This document shows, piece after piece, positions 9,822-21,320 of a stretch of DNA of 64,000 nt. The stretch is from Vandiemenella viatica. Its lineage: Eukaryota; Arthropoda; Insecta; Orthoptera; Morabidae. The position numbers and the translations under genes were made by a program. The stretch covers positions 350,262,932 to 350,326,931 of the forward strand of contig JARYHS010008074.1 in assembly GCA_031002005.1 (NCBI GenBank), in the 5' to 3' direction. The number at the start of each line of letters is the position of its first letter. Within the stretch, counting starts at the first letter, position 1. The notes under the pieces were generated by a model. That model saw only the letters and a list, made by a program, of their open reading frames with translations. It ran no database searches and was not told where the DNA came from.

Positions 9822-12101
9822 AGCTTTAAAGTAATTGTGGCACCTGAAGCAAGATATCATAAAGATTGCTACAGGGATTTTTGTACATCCAAACCAACTC
9901 ATACGTTTGCTAGTAGTCATCAGACACAGCAAAAAGAATCATTTTACAAATTGTGCAAACATATAGAGGAAAGTGATGAATGCCAGTTTACGTTAAAGGA
10001 ACTGCAAGACCTTCTAAAACAGATTTCTTGTTTACAGGAAACATATTCAGATCGTCACCTGAAAAATCTGCTAAAAGAACATTTAAAGGACCGCTTATTT
10101 ATTTCAAATATAAGTGGGAGAAATAATGTATTATGTTTGTCTGATTATGCACACAAACTTGTTGACCAATGGTATAAAGAAAGAGACTCGGATCATATGA
10201 CAGAACGTTTGCGAATAGTGCGGGCTGCCGCAGATATTATAAGAGAAGACATTCTAAAAATGACATACAACAATCAAACATATCCAACTTTAGATGAGAT
10301 CAGAGCTGGAGGTGATAATCTAGTTCCAGAAAGTTTGAAAAGTTTCACCATTAGGGTTACAAAGAAGAAGACATGGGATGGGCGTAAAACAGAGCGAAAG
10401 TGTACTGTTATAAATCATGCCATAATTTCTGCAGTAAGACCTAGGTCATTTTTGTCCCCTGTCCAAACTGGAATAGGACTAACACTACATAGGCTTTATG
10501 GTTCTAAACACCTCATTGATGTCCTTGCATCAATGGGTGTCTGTGTTTCATATAATGAAGTTAATCAATATATGAATTCACTTATTAAATCAGGTTCACC
10601 AAAAATAAGTGATGAAGCATTCATACAATATGTATTTGACAATGCAGATGTCAATGTACGCACGTTGGACGGTTTAAACACCTTCCACGCAATGGGGGGA
10701 ATAAAGTGTATTACGCCAAGTACGAGTGTTGAGACACAAGTGGAGGTAGAAAGAATCGCGTCAGGAACATTTGTTCCCGAAACTATTCATATTCTTTCCT
10801 ATGCAAAATAAAAAACCGGAGTGGTCTCTCAAAAACAATAATCGAGGATATTGATGATATGAAAAAGGACATAGGAATCGAATGCAAAACGATGAACGCG
10901 ATGTTACCAATCAATGTGATGTGGCTAGCCACTTCAAGCATACAGCCAGGATGGAACGGTTACATGACATCGGCAATGAGAACCAAAGAAAAATAAATAT
11001 GGATCTAATTCAATTGTAGTATTTGATGGTTATCCAGACGAGCCAACAACGAAAAATGAAGAGCAAAACAGAAGAGCAGCCAAAAGATCTTCACCTGACA
11101 TAGTATTTGATGAAAACACAATTTGTGTTACTGGAAAAGAGGAGTTTTTAGGAAATACTAGTAACAAGAGAAAACTGGTACTAGCTTTGGCATCTGAATT
11201 CAGAAAACGAGTACTACAAGTTGTTACAGCGGAAGATGATGCTGATGTGCACATTGTTATGACAGCAATTCAACAGCAGAGAAGTGACTGTAAGGTATTT
11301 GTCGTTGGAACCGATACCGACTTAATAGTATTACTTACGGCACTGGCTCCTGAAAGTGCTTGTATATACTTCTGTAAAGAGATAGGGGGTGCAGTTCCAT
11401 TAACAGTGTACTACAGAATCGCCACTCTCATAGAAAAGTTTGGAGATCAACGTCAGTTACTTCTGTTTTGTCACGCTATGACCGGATGTGATACTACATC
11501 CAGCATGTATGGAATGGGCAAATTAAAAGCGATAGAATTGCTCAGATCGAAACCTGATATGCAGAATACAGCGAGGAAGTTTTTGGATGATTCTACAACA
11601 AGAGAGGACCTTTTGATTGCTGGTGAGAAATTTGTTTTATGTTTTTATGGGTTAGAGAAATATTCAAATCTGAATGAAGCCCGTTACTACAAGTTCTTGA
11701 CAGAAACAAAGAAAAGTTCCCTTAGATCAAATTTTCATCTAGCAACATTACCTCCAACGTCTGAGGCATGTCGTGAACATTCGCTGAGAGTATTTTTGCA
11801 AGTTCAAAAATGGTTAGGTAATACTCTTGATGCTACAAACTGGGGTTGGAAAATTGAAAACGTGAAAGAAATGAGAGGTACCAAAAGAACATTGAAACCA
11901 ATTCCTACCTCGAAGCCATTTGCTCCAAACGAACTGCTGTACTTAGTGTCATGTTCTTGTAAACAAGGATGCGGACAATACTGTGGATGTAGAAAAGTGA
12001 ACCTGAGTTGCACTGCAATGTGTGAACACTGTAGTGGCTTATCTTGCCTAAATTCACACTTTTATTCAGAAGAAGAAGATGAATTTCCTCATACAGATTA
12101 A
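9822..12101 (+). pseudogene. Academ-like transposase/XPG-like nuclease with CXC finger, frameshifted
   Basis: The putative transposition protein of the long-TIR element. It reads in three blocks: 9822-10811 (from a frame opening after a possible AG acceptor; GTG, not ATG, is the first candidate), about 10811-10990 in another frame, and about 10992-12101 in the first frame again. Two small indels or stops near 10808 and 10990 separate them. The start has a HKDCY motif resembling a metal-binding N terminus. The last block (numbered from the Met at 11187) has EDDAD (16-20), GTDTDLIVLL (41-50) and TGCDTTS (99-105) followed by a Gly-rich GMGKLKAIELL. That is the order and spacing style of XPG/FEN1 nucleases. 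It ends with nine Cys in CSCKQGCGQYCGC...CLN (11952-12050), a tesmin/TSO1 CXC-like finger. The 5' exon is missing or unrecognised. Confidence 0.72.
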
Positions 12102-12612
12102 TATGTAACCGTAATCAAAGAGACATGCTTCTAAACATAAAATAAGTTTTTGAGTTACAATAATCATGACTTGTAAATATTAAATCGGTGTATATAATAT
12201 CTGTGGTGGGTGGGAGGTCCGTGATGCTGTTTTAAAACACAAGTAATTTAAAACAGCTGCCGGTTTAGCCAGTCCGGGACATGGCGGGTCCATAGGTGGT
12301 GGATAATGGAATGGCCTGATATAACAAGGCTAGGTTAAATCCCCCGAACCAAAACTGGCATACAAATGTGTACAATAATTAATTATGAATAAAATTAAAA
12401 TCTTTAATTCAAATATGTTACAATCAGAAAAACAAATTTTACTTCTCATATCAGTCTAATGTTATTTTGATTAAACACAAATATTTACTAAATTACAAAT
12501 TAAATGTCGACACACTATGGGCTAGTACGAGTATAAGTGTTAAAAATAGATGTTATAATTACAGTATTAACTAATTGAATAGGCATATGAGGATAAGGCG
12601 CCTTTCGCCTAC
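12102..12612 (+). other. Non-coding interior of the Academ-like element
   Basis: About 500 bp between the stop of the putative transposase and the right TIR. An AATAAG-like signal occurs near 12140 but no clear AATAAA. No other gene is seen. Confidence 0.5.
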
Positions 12613-13135
12613 GCCCGCCGACTCCCGAGCGCTCTCGCGCTCAAAACCTAGCTACTGTTTTCTATGTTACTAGTAGAGTAATACACATAATTGTATATGT
12701 TTATACACCGATGTACTCAGGAATATATATGCTACAACTTTTATTGGAAGCATTTTTTCATTTGGCGAAGAATAAGAGTATGGTCTTGTAAAAACGTATA
12801 TAGGTGGCAAAAAAATATTGTTTTTTTACAACATTTCGTTAATTTACGGGAAAACTGCTGCACTTATCATAAATTATGTTATTATAAAAGTTGTAGAATA
12901 TTTATCAGGGAATAAAACTGTAAGTAATATAACCTTAACAAACGTTTGGTTAAAAAGTTGTATGCGATTGCGTAAAACTCTACATTTTTAAACTTAAAGG
13001 GGGGTAGGGGGGGAAGCTCCATTGGAATTTTCGGGGACTTTTCAGAAAATAATCCTCTCATCAAGGTCTATCACCCTTGAAAAAATCAGCTTTACCAGAA
13101 AGAGTTCCGACACAAAACCTTTATTGACTGGGCTA
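12613..13135 (-). repeat. Right TIR of the Academ-like element
   Basis: An approximately 523-bp inverted copy of 5606-6050 plus 9460-9547, uninterrupted. It allows the RTE insertion point in the left TIR to be read exactly. The candidate duplication ATA follows at 13136-13138. Confidence 0.9.
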
Positions 13136-13430
13136 ATACATAAGGTTTTAAGTGACTCGTGTAATGACACAGTTTATGCTGAATTTTGCATCCACACGTA
13201 TGGGCACATTTTAGTGTAATAACTTCCATTATGTTAAGAGAATTGAATATTCTTATTTATTCTCACCACAATCATAAAGGCTTAATCTACCTACAATCTC
13301 TAAGACATGAAGACAACGAGGCAGATAATAGGCACTTAGGCTACCATATAGTGACTAAGAAAGGTTCAACAATGAAGACTTAGCAGTATTAGTCATAACT
13401 GTGCAAGAAGTTGGAGGCTTCTGTCGTAAC
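13136..13430. other. No gene seen
   Basis: Short flank between the Academ-like element and the decayed RTE copy. Confidence 0.5.
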
Positions 13431-14935
13431 AATATCCAAAAGAGCAAATTCATCAATAAAACAAATGATCTACTGAACAAGAGGAGGGAAATGAAGATTT
13501 GGTCTGATTATGACATAATAGAGTATTCTGTGTAAAACTTTTAGGGAAAAACATGAATTCATTTATAAAGTTGTACAATGAAAACGTAAGGGATAGTCTA
13601 GAAAAGAAAACAGCCTTAAAGAGAGTAAAGCGAAAGCTTATAATCAGTAAAAAGCATATAATAGCAATGGATGGAAACAATGACAGAATTAGCGACAAGA
13701 ATGAAATTTAAATTTTTCAGAGGTTTTTATAATAACCTATATAGCAGGTTAGAGGAAACTCCGATACTCTCTGTCCCCTCCAATGTATCCACAGTGCCAG
13801 ATATACTTGCACCTGAGGTAAGCTATGCTATAGATAACATGAAAAAAGTAATGGCTGCTGGCGATGACGGTCTCTCCGGTGAATTTTGAAGCTAGTTAAC
13901 GAACAAACTACCAATCATTTGGCTAAAGTCTACCCTTACTGCCTACATAATGCACCCAACCCTTCTTCATTGAATAAAGCTAAAATCATACTGATACACA
14001 AAAAGGGAAGTGTTCATAACATCAAAAACTACCAACCTATTGCTTGTTGGTTGTTCTGTACAAAGTCTTTACAAAGATCTTGTTGAATCGAATCAGTTCC
14101 ACCCTTGGTTCTGCCCAACCCATTGAGCAAACAGGATTCCGCAGCAGTTTTAGCACAATCAACCACATTCTTGGTCTGTGAAAAATAATTAGCCATGCAA
14201 ACGAATATCAGATGCCTCTTTGTGTAGCCTTTGTAGATTTCAAAAAGGTATTTGATTCAATAATTCACAAGGCTGCCCTGCAAGCCTTAACTGAACATGG
14301 CATGGATACAGCTTATATTAGAGTGCTCCACAACATCTGTGTCAACTCCTCAGCCTTTGTCAACGTTAGAGAACCAACCACTGAGTTCTGCATCGAAAGA
14401 GGTGTTAAGCAAGGTGATCCCATTTCCCAAAATATTAGTTTCACCTTTCTAGGAAATTGATGTCAAAGCTATAATGGACAGAAAAGGGAATTAGAATCAA
14501 TGGCAGAATATTTAACAACTTGAGATTTGTTGATGACATTGCAATTGTTGTTAATGATCTTGATGAACTCCTAACCTCGGTTACTGACCTTGCCTCCGAG
14601 TGTAAAGCAGTTGGCCTAAGAATGAATCTTTCACAAACAAAAATTATGTCCAACAACAGAGGGTAGTGTACAACTAGACAATGAAGCTTTAGAAAACGTC
14701 AGCGAGTACATCTTGGCCAGCTTGTAAATATGAGAGCTGATATAAGACCCAAAATGGGATGGCACGCTTTTAGGAGGCATTCTATTATCCTGAAATATAA
14801 AATGCCAACAAATCTGAAGTAAATAGTCTATGACAGTGCATTCTTCCTGAGCTGACATACAGCTGTGAGAACTGGACTCTAATGTTCAAGTTATATTTGA
14901 AATCATGACTTTCAGAGGCCACATCAGAAAATGAT
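13430..14935 (+). pseudogene. Decayed RTE copy, 5' truncated
   Basis: Same family as the 6051-9445 element but old. It starts in the linker region (LLNKRREMK), lacks the endonuclease, and proceeds through FRGFYNNLYSRLEE, the AGDDGLS motif, KAKIILIHKKGSVHNIKNY, CVAFVDFKKVFDS, ERGVKQGDPIS, then NLRFVDDIAIV in place of the RT catalytic FADD. Homology fades after LTYSCENWTL near 14890. At least five frame changes or stops break it. It lies only 300 bp from the Academ-like element, and I see no target duplication. Confidence 0.82.
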
Positions 14936-16158
14936 TGAACTGGCTGATAATGATAGTGATTAAATCAGTTATGACTCATTGTTTGTTTAGAGCTTTATCT
15001 TTCTTGAATCAACGCCAGAAAAATGTCCAAGTACATTTTAAAAATACGGGTTATTTTCTATGTTTTCGGAGAAAATCATACACTATACTGGTTTAATATA
15101 TGGTTTTAGAATTTTTTAACATCTAAATAATTTTTTAAAAAGGATTCAGAACTAAAAGACAGGAGGGTGACCGGCTATTTGAAATATGTATATTTGCAAT
15201 AACAATTTTCATAAAAACTCTTCCTGCAGAGCGAATTTTTGACAACATTCTATAACATATTGTCTAAAACCCATAGTCAAGATAGGCAGCAAGTATTGGT
15301 GCGATCTGGATATGTGATAGTAGCATTATTAGCTGTGCAGTATGGCCGCACATTAAAACTCTCAATCAAATACGTAGTATTTAAACTAGGTGTATATTAT
15401 GATTTATTTTTCATTAGAGGCAAAATAGATCTTGAAATCAGTTGTTATAACCTTCCTTGTTTGTCTCTGCATAGCAGACATGCACATTAAAAAAAAATCA
15501 GAAAACATCTACATCATTACCTTTGTGCTACATATAAGAACAAATTAAAATTACCAAAAAGTGCAAACTCAATGATCCAGTCAGTAACTTCAAACAAAAG
15601 TTTAATTAACAGCTCAACCATTGGCAGAAAACGAAGTTATAACATTTTTGCTGATGAAGTAATATTAATTTACACATTCATAGAGCTGAAGGTTTTTTCA
15701 TTAACTTGCATTCAGTACATTGTATTATTATTGGCAGTAACATTTTTTGTGAGCAATGTAAATATATACAAAAGAAAAATGTGAATGATATTTAAACACA
15801 TAATGTTAATCACATCATGGCATGTTGATTTGTCCTTAATTCTAATGATGCCTATCACCATTCTGTAATTTTGTAATAAGGATTAGAGTAGTTATAAGAA
15901 ACTGAGTTACAGAAATGTATACAACTAATGAGACAATCGATAAAAGGTAAGTACACTTTACATAATTTTAAAGGAAATTGATTTTGACTGAAAATATCTC
16001 GATGGCTAAATGTGTTTGCTGTTAAAATTGGACTGGCACAAAATATTTGTTAATAGCCACATGAATACATCATAAGCTATTTTTTTTATGGACTTAGCAA
16101 GTTCCAGTTGGCTCTTCAACTGTAAATACAAACATACACCACAAAAACAGGTATTTAC
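14936..16158. other. No supported gene
   Basis: AT-rich, probably intronic. A few 70-85 codon frames have no recognisable content. Confidence 0.55.
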
Positions 16159-16239
16159 ATTTTTGACATGTTCGGATTGTTCCCACTGAAGCTGCTCACA
16201 CAGTTTTAACCATTTTTCAAAATGAGACATGTGTAATAA
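16159..16239 (-). CDS. Possible host-gene exon (weak)
   Basis: On the minus strand an AAAAAGCAG acceptor at 16240-16241 opens 27 codons (LLHMSHFEKWLKLCEQLQWE...) ending before a GTAAAT donor at 16157-16158. It starts and ends in phase 0, compatible with the phase-0 end of the exon at 33652-33782. The frame also stays open through the presumed donor, and the polypyrimidine tract is poor. The residue composition (Trp, Glu, Gln, Leu) looks protein-like. Function unknown; this may be chance. Confidence 0.28.
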
Positions 16240-16559
16240 CTGCTTTTTAACATTAGAAACATACATTTTTTCAAGGTAGCTGAATCAATAAATGTGTAAA
16301 CAGTGTTGCAATATCACAATAATGACATCGCATTATGTTTTGTATACTGTTATTTCTGCCATATTGTTAGCTCTGGCACAGAGGTTCAACCATCTTAGTA
16401 AACCGCACTTGCATTATAAATAGGCTTAACTACACAACACGGTGCTAAGAACAGCTATGTGTATTTCCTCTTCATGCTTAATGAATACTGGCCCTTGCAG
16501 ACAAGACTTGCTTCTTTTGTTTCTCCTACAGCTTTATGCCACAACAAGGTATTAGTGGT

Positions 16560-16740
16560 GAAAAGGATTGTGGAGAAGGAACATGAAGGAATCTGGCCAT
16601 TGTAGTTTTGAAGGAACAATCGTAGCATCCACCTGGAGTGATTTTGGGAAACCATGGAAAACACAAATCTGGATGGATGAACGGGGTTTCAAACCCATGT
16701 TCTCTGGAATGTGAGGCAAGAACGTTACTGCTCACACTCA
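16560..16740 (-). mobile_element. SINE family A, decayed
   Basis: Reverse-strand copy. It retains the core (GGAATCTGGCCATTGTAGTT, GTGATTTTGGGAAACCATGG) and a tRNA-like head with a damaged B box near 16686-16700. No clear target duplication. Confidence 0.7.
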
Positions 16741-16779
16741 TTACAAGACTTGCAATGTAAATCTAAAGATGTCATGAGC

Positions 16780-17210
16780 ATAGGCATGAAATATCTAGAC
16801 TTCATTGGCAGAGAAAGAGTTGAATCAGATTTACAGGGCATCCAGGAAGACCTCAGTTGTACTTGTCAAACTAAAAGACAAGATAAAAAAAGTACAGACA
16901 CTGGGTATGTACCAAATACCTTGTAGCTGTGGGAGACAGGACGCACCATCAAGGAAAGGCTGAATTAGCACATGAGGAACTTTAAAATAACAACATCAGC
17001 AAATAAGCTGCAGCACAACATTCAGCTGACAGTGGGCATGCTATTTTATTCAATGACACCAATAATTTAACTCAAGAAAGCAGACGGTAGTGCAGGTGGA
17101 TCAGAGAAGAAATACAGAAAAGACCTAACAACATGAATGCTGATAGTGGCCTACAACATGATCATATTTGGTCATATACCTGCCTAGAAGAAAGCAATAT
17201 GAACGACAAT
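16780..17210 (+). pseudogene. Penelope-type GIY-YIG endonuclease fragment
   Basis: A frame-broken fragment of a different, more canonical PLE type than the others in the window. It has YQIPCSCGR around 16906-16935, a TIKERL-like block, EHMRNF, and QHSADSGHAILFNDTN around 17013-17060. This order (C-x-C-G, R, H, D...H) matches the tail of Penelope proteins, where a GIY-YIG nuclease follows the reverse transcriptase. The YIG strand itself is damaged and several stops interrupt. No reverse transcriptase is found upstream; a SINE lies there. Confidence 0.55.
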
Positions 17211-17821
17211 ACGAACCTACGCTAGGTGTGGTAACATCCGTTACATCATCGCACCCAGATGTTTGATGGGCGTGCACACGTGCCATAGCAGTGGCATAAG
17301 TCAAGGCAGTCCTCTGATGACACATTTCCACCCAGAGGACCAAGATAATACGTACAATGACTGCAGAAGTCTATGAAATCATTCATACGTCTTAATTACC
17401 TAAAGACAAGAGTTTTTTTCTGGTTGCACAATATACCTCTGCCGAAGTTTCCTAACCAAACTTCGTAAAGGGCAACTAAACTTTAATATGGAATATGAAC
17501 GGAGGAGCGCCCTTGTGTGCTTCACGTTAACACAGAGATTCCCAAAATGTCTTTCTCCCCCAGGGGCTACGAAGACTTGTTAAGGGGGTTGGGTGTTGTA
17601 AGATAGCCCCACCACCCTAAATCTACACAGTCCCGAGTAATAAGTCTTCTTTGCTGCATCTTCTAATGTTAAATACTTAGTGAGTTTCTTCTAAGATGAT
17701 GTTGTTAGAACTGAAAAGTAGGCAATTACCTAAGTAACAATAAAATTGTGTTGGGGGAGGAGATAGTGAAATTATTTATCTTTTTGCTTATGGATTTGTC
17801 TCATTGACATGTAGGTAACTA
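17211..17821. other. No gene seen
   Basis: Nothing recognised in about 600 bp. Confidence 0.55.
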
Positions 17822-18000
17822 TAGGCGAGAAAGGACTGGGGAACAGGAAGGGATTCGGCCATCGCCTTTTGAAGGAAATATTCCGGCATTTACCTGGAGT
17901 GATTTGGGGAAACCAAATCTGGATGGCTGGATGGCGATTTGAAGCTGCGTCCCCCCAAATATGAGGCTAGAGCCTTATTGATCAACCACCATGCTCAATA
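17822..18000 (-). mobile_element. SINE family A, decayed
   Basis: Reverse-strand copy with GGGATTCGGCCATCGCCTTT, ACCTGGAGTGATTTGGGGAA and the 5' end CCACCATGCTCA at about 17986-17997. The B box is poorly preserved. Confidence 0.75.
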
Positions 18001-18018
18001 ATTACACTTTTGACGGAA

Positions 18019-18033
18019 GGGGGGGGGGGGGGG
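18019..18033. repeat. Poly-G tract
   Basis: About 15 consecutive G on the plus strand, near the 3' side of the family B SINE that follows. Confidence 0.9.
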
Positions 18034-18044
18034 CGTGGTACGTA

Positions 18045-18195
18045 AAACTTTGGGAGCCTCTTTGTTAGCAAAACAGAACACATAAAAGTCACTTTTAAGG
18101 TATATAAAATTCCAGCCAAGCCTGGGATTCAAACCGGAGACCTCTTGATATGTAGTCACACACCTTAGCCAACTCAACCACCAGATTGCTTATAT
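18045..18195 (-). mobile_element. tRNA-derived SINE, family B
   Basis: On the minus strand the sequence has a tRNA-like head: an A-box-like TGGTTGAGTTGGCTAAGG and a B-box-like GGTTTGAATCCC at tRNA spacing. A body unrelated to family A follows. It is not scored as a tRNA gene because no acceptor stem can be paired. It abuts the family A copy at 17822-18000. Confidence 0.5.
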
Positions 18196-19925
18196 TCATT
18201 AGTAAATGTTTCACAAAGAATGACTGTAAGAATACATTTAATGAAATTTTGAAGTGCTCCACCTCGTATGATTACGGCTAATTAATTTCCTGAGATACAT
18301 TGTAAGTGGTCCCTCCAATGGGTGGAGGCCAGTTGTACCTAACTGCTTTAGAATGGAGAAAAATGCTGTGGAGCAGGACACTGGATTTGACTGTTCTACA
18401 ATGGTAATACTTTGGGAATATTTGATAGTTTTCTAAATAATTTACTGCCAACTTTTATGCTTTGTTCCCATAAATACAATTAATTTTTTCTGCCAAAATA
18501 TAATGTCACATGCCGTGAACTGATTTTTGTGCCAAGTGATTACCATCTCACCTGCCTCATCCATACATGTATAAACCATAAAATTGCAAAACTCTTATCA
18601 TGTAACTGGCTACTGAGGGCTGTATGTTGAATATTTAACACTGGATTCTCACTGACAACTGAAATAAGTTGCAGACTACATCATCTGCATGTTACATAGT
18701 GCACTGGTCTAAACATTTTATTTAAAGTTATAATTTGCACAAGAATGAGGGGTGTCCTACACCAGTAATGAGGTAAATAAAATTTCCACTAGCATGGGGA
18801 TTATTGCGGTTTATAGTTCATTAAGAAGAGAATTAGGATTATCTTCTTCTTTTTCAGTTGAAAATATAGACATCATTGGCTATTAAAGTTACAATTTTAC
18901 ACCATTTTTGTTGCCATTCTATTACTGAGAAACTTGAAATTTGTATCTATTATTGTATCTAAATAAGAGAAACTAAAAATACTTATGTCTATAATAGTTT
19001 GTAAGTTATGAGCAAAATAAGCAAAAATTGTTAATTTCACATTACTTTTATGTATAATATTATTTTACTCTACTTCAGAATGTGCTAAATGGATACTATC
19101 CAATAGGCAATAATACAATAAATTTATGAACTGAAGACACTAATTGCAACAGCCATGTTAATACACTCAGTGTTGCTTTCCCCACAAACACTATTGATTT
19201 TCAAATATAGAAAAATTTTTGATACATATTTTGCACTGTTTAATGACGTAATTCATTAAACTGGCACAACTACATATAATTTGAATTTAACTTGTAAAGT
19301 AATGTTATATTTACCCTTGAAATTTATACAACAATCCATAGAACATTATCATCACTCGATTAGTTCTGTAGTATTTTTACCAGAGTTCACTACCTAATAT
19401 GACAGTCAGTTCTTCACAAACTATTGTGTCAAATGACTGTTCTCTGACCTACCACATGAGTATCCGTAACAGTAGTTGGAGTATAGAATTTACACTGTGA
19501 AGGTTCAACTTATACACTGATTTTCTGTATGAAATTTTACCAATAATTAGCAGACAACTGGCAGCCAAATGAATGCAAATATTTTTATTATCTAGTCTCA
19601 GGATGCTCCACATTTTTAACAGTCGGACCAAATGAAAGATTCAAAAATATCTGGTGGGCCACTGACAGTTCCTAGTTTTGTCAGTTTTAATAACCAATGA
19701 GCTGAGAAGTCATTTACTAAAATAATAAAATAAATAGCATCTTCTGCGAAATAAAGGAACAAAATTGTATTTTACGAAAATCAAACTCTAAATAAAAATT
19801 AAGGCAATTGATACAGTAAATGTGATTTCTCGTTTAATAATTTTCATCAAATCAGATGTCAGTAACAAGAAGTCAGAAATATGTTGCTCAGTTAAAGCTG
19901 TGTGGTACTTCTTTTTTACATAGTT
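18196..19925. other. No gene seen
   Basis: AT-rich sequence, probably intronic. I looked for splice-bounded frames and found none convincing. Confidence 0.55.
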
Positions 19926-19926
19926 A

Positions 19927-19975
19927 AGATTGAAAAAAAAAAACAAACAAAAAAAAAAAAACAAAAAAAAAACCT
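19927..19975. repeat. A-rich low-complexity tract
   Basis: Runs of A broken by single C, downstream of the split hAT relic. Confidence 0.9.
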
Positions 19976-20105
19976 TTTTACAAACGTGTTAATCCAAAAT
20001 TACTTAAGTGAAAGGCCAGTCAGTTATTGCAGGAAAGTACCAATTTCCAGAAATCTGCAAGAATTTTGTGAGTCTAAAGATAGTCTTTCCGCACTCTTTT
20101 TATTT

Positions 20106-20107
<2 letters not shown>

Positions 20108-20154
<47 letters not shown>

Positions 20155-20372
20155 GCTCATTGACGCTCAGTTCATTAGAGGCAGGATAGGAATGGGGACA
20201 AGGAATGGCAAGGAATTCGGCTATTACCTTTTGAAGGAAACATCCCCGCATTCGCCTGGAGTAATTTGTGGAAACCATGGAAAACGCAAATCTGAATGCC
20301 CGGACAGGAATTCGAACCTGTGTCCTCCCGAACACGAGGCCAGAGCGTTAACCACTCACCCACCATGCTCAG
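20108..20372 (-). mobile_element. SINE family A, full length, splitting a hAT relic
   Basis: Reverse-strand copy. The poly-T at 20108-20153 is its A tail. The tRNA-like head lies at about 20290-20372, with B box GGTTCGAATTCC and the 5' end GAGCATGGTGGGTGAGTGG. The core matches the 37049-37311 copy closely. The hAT-like reading frame ends at its 5' edge. Confidence 0.88.
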
Positions 20373-21320
20373 TTTTTAGAGCAGAAAGATTTTGCAGTTC
20401 GAAGAGTTCCAACTGAACATTTAAAGGATAACTGATTATTTCAGTCAAACTGATATGAAAAGATTCACAAAAAATTTTATTCTTTGTTTTTTACTTTCAA
20501 AATCTTGGAATCTTCCCTCAAATGACTGTAATAAACATTTAGTTTTAGATTTGTACTTAACAACATTCATAGTGGTGATATTGAACTTCTGTTTCAAATT
20601 TTTGAGTGTGTCAAAAAGATCAATATTTTCTTTGGCTCTATTAGTTAAAAACAGATTTAATTTAGCTTTGAATCTGCTTATAAAAGTAAACACAGTCAGA
20701 AGTGAACAATCATTGCCTTGTAATTTGAGAGTTAAAATACTGAGGTAGTTCATAATGTTGACAAGAAATGTAAGATCACTCAACTGGTATTTAGTCTTTT
20801 AGTCTTTGCGAAGTCAGTTTCCAATGGTAACACCCTTATTTTCTATAATAATTCGAACATTCACCGACTTTTTCTTCAAATAAAACTCTGAAATGATGTC
20901 TGTGAGGTGCTTATGCACTTATGGAATTTATGCAGCATATTACCAGGTCCATAATAGAATCCAGCTTCATGTCCTTTGCACACAATGGTACCTGGTGGAT
21001 GATGCAATGATACAAATACAATGTGTGATCCAAGTAATTTTATGACAAAGCTATGCTTTTCTCAGTAGTTGCAAGCGCATCATCACTGCAAATAGATATC
21101 ATTTTGTCACATGATGAACTTTTTTTAAATGCATTCCTTAATTTATGTAAAAATGCTTTTTCATTTGGTTGTACTTTCCAGCTTACAGAATTCTAGTAAA
21201 TCTTGAAATACATTTCAATGTTCATCAACGCACCACACAAAAATTGGCAATTGAGATATACTCATTAAATCACAAGTTTCATTTGATATCAACAAAAAGT
21301 ATTTTCACTTGGTTACAATC
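20373..21320 (-). pseudogene. hAT-type transposase-like relic (GTF2IRD2/ZBED-like)
   Basis: Read right to left, this resembles domesticated or free hAT transposases of the kind seen in GTF2IRD2, FAM200 and EPM2AIP1. In order: a SQLPIFVWCVDEH block near 21260-21220, YHCIIHQVPLCAKDMKLDSIM near 21030-20965, FEEK, then the open frame 20783-20445 (SDLTFLVNIMNYLSILTLKL, FVNLF), and finally YPLNVQLELFELQN at about 20425-20385. At least three frame changes or stops are present. The hAT catalytic Asp residues and C-terminal dimerisation block are not recognised. The relic stops at the SINE, and any continuation left of the SINE is unclear. Confidence 0.62.

Larger units (their letters stand above)
5606..13135 (+). 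mobile_element. Academ-like DNA transposon with ~520-bp TIRs, nested RTE
   Basis: Two long inverted repeats bound this element. The left TIR is 5606-6050 continued at 9460-9547; the right TIR is 12613-13135. Both ends start TAGCCCAGTCAATAAAGG (read inward) and are flanked by ATA, a possible 3-bp target duplication. Between the TIRs is a broken protein (9822-12101) with XPG/FEN1-like acidic motifs and a CXC cysteine finger. Removing the RTE insertion (6051-9459) leaves about 4.1 kb. From memory, long-TIR transposons with an XPG-like nuclease, a cysteine finger and 3-4 bp duplications are called Academ. That name is an inference; the TIR, insertion and motif structure is read directly. Confidence 0.75.

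Noticed and set aside
18045..18195. tRNA gene on the minus strand
   Set aside because: A and B box-like strings present but no acceptor stem; treated as a SINE head.
20105..20335. Lys-rich minus ORF and Phe-rich plus ORF
   Set aside because: Translations of the SINE A tail (poly-T).
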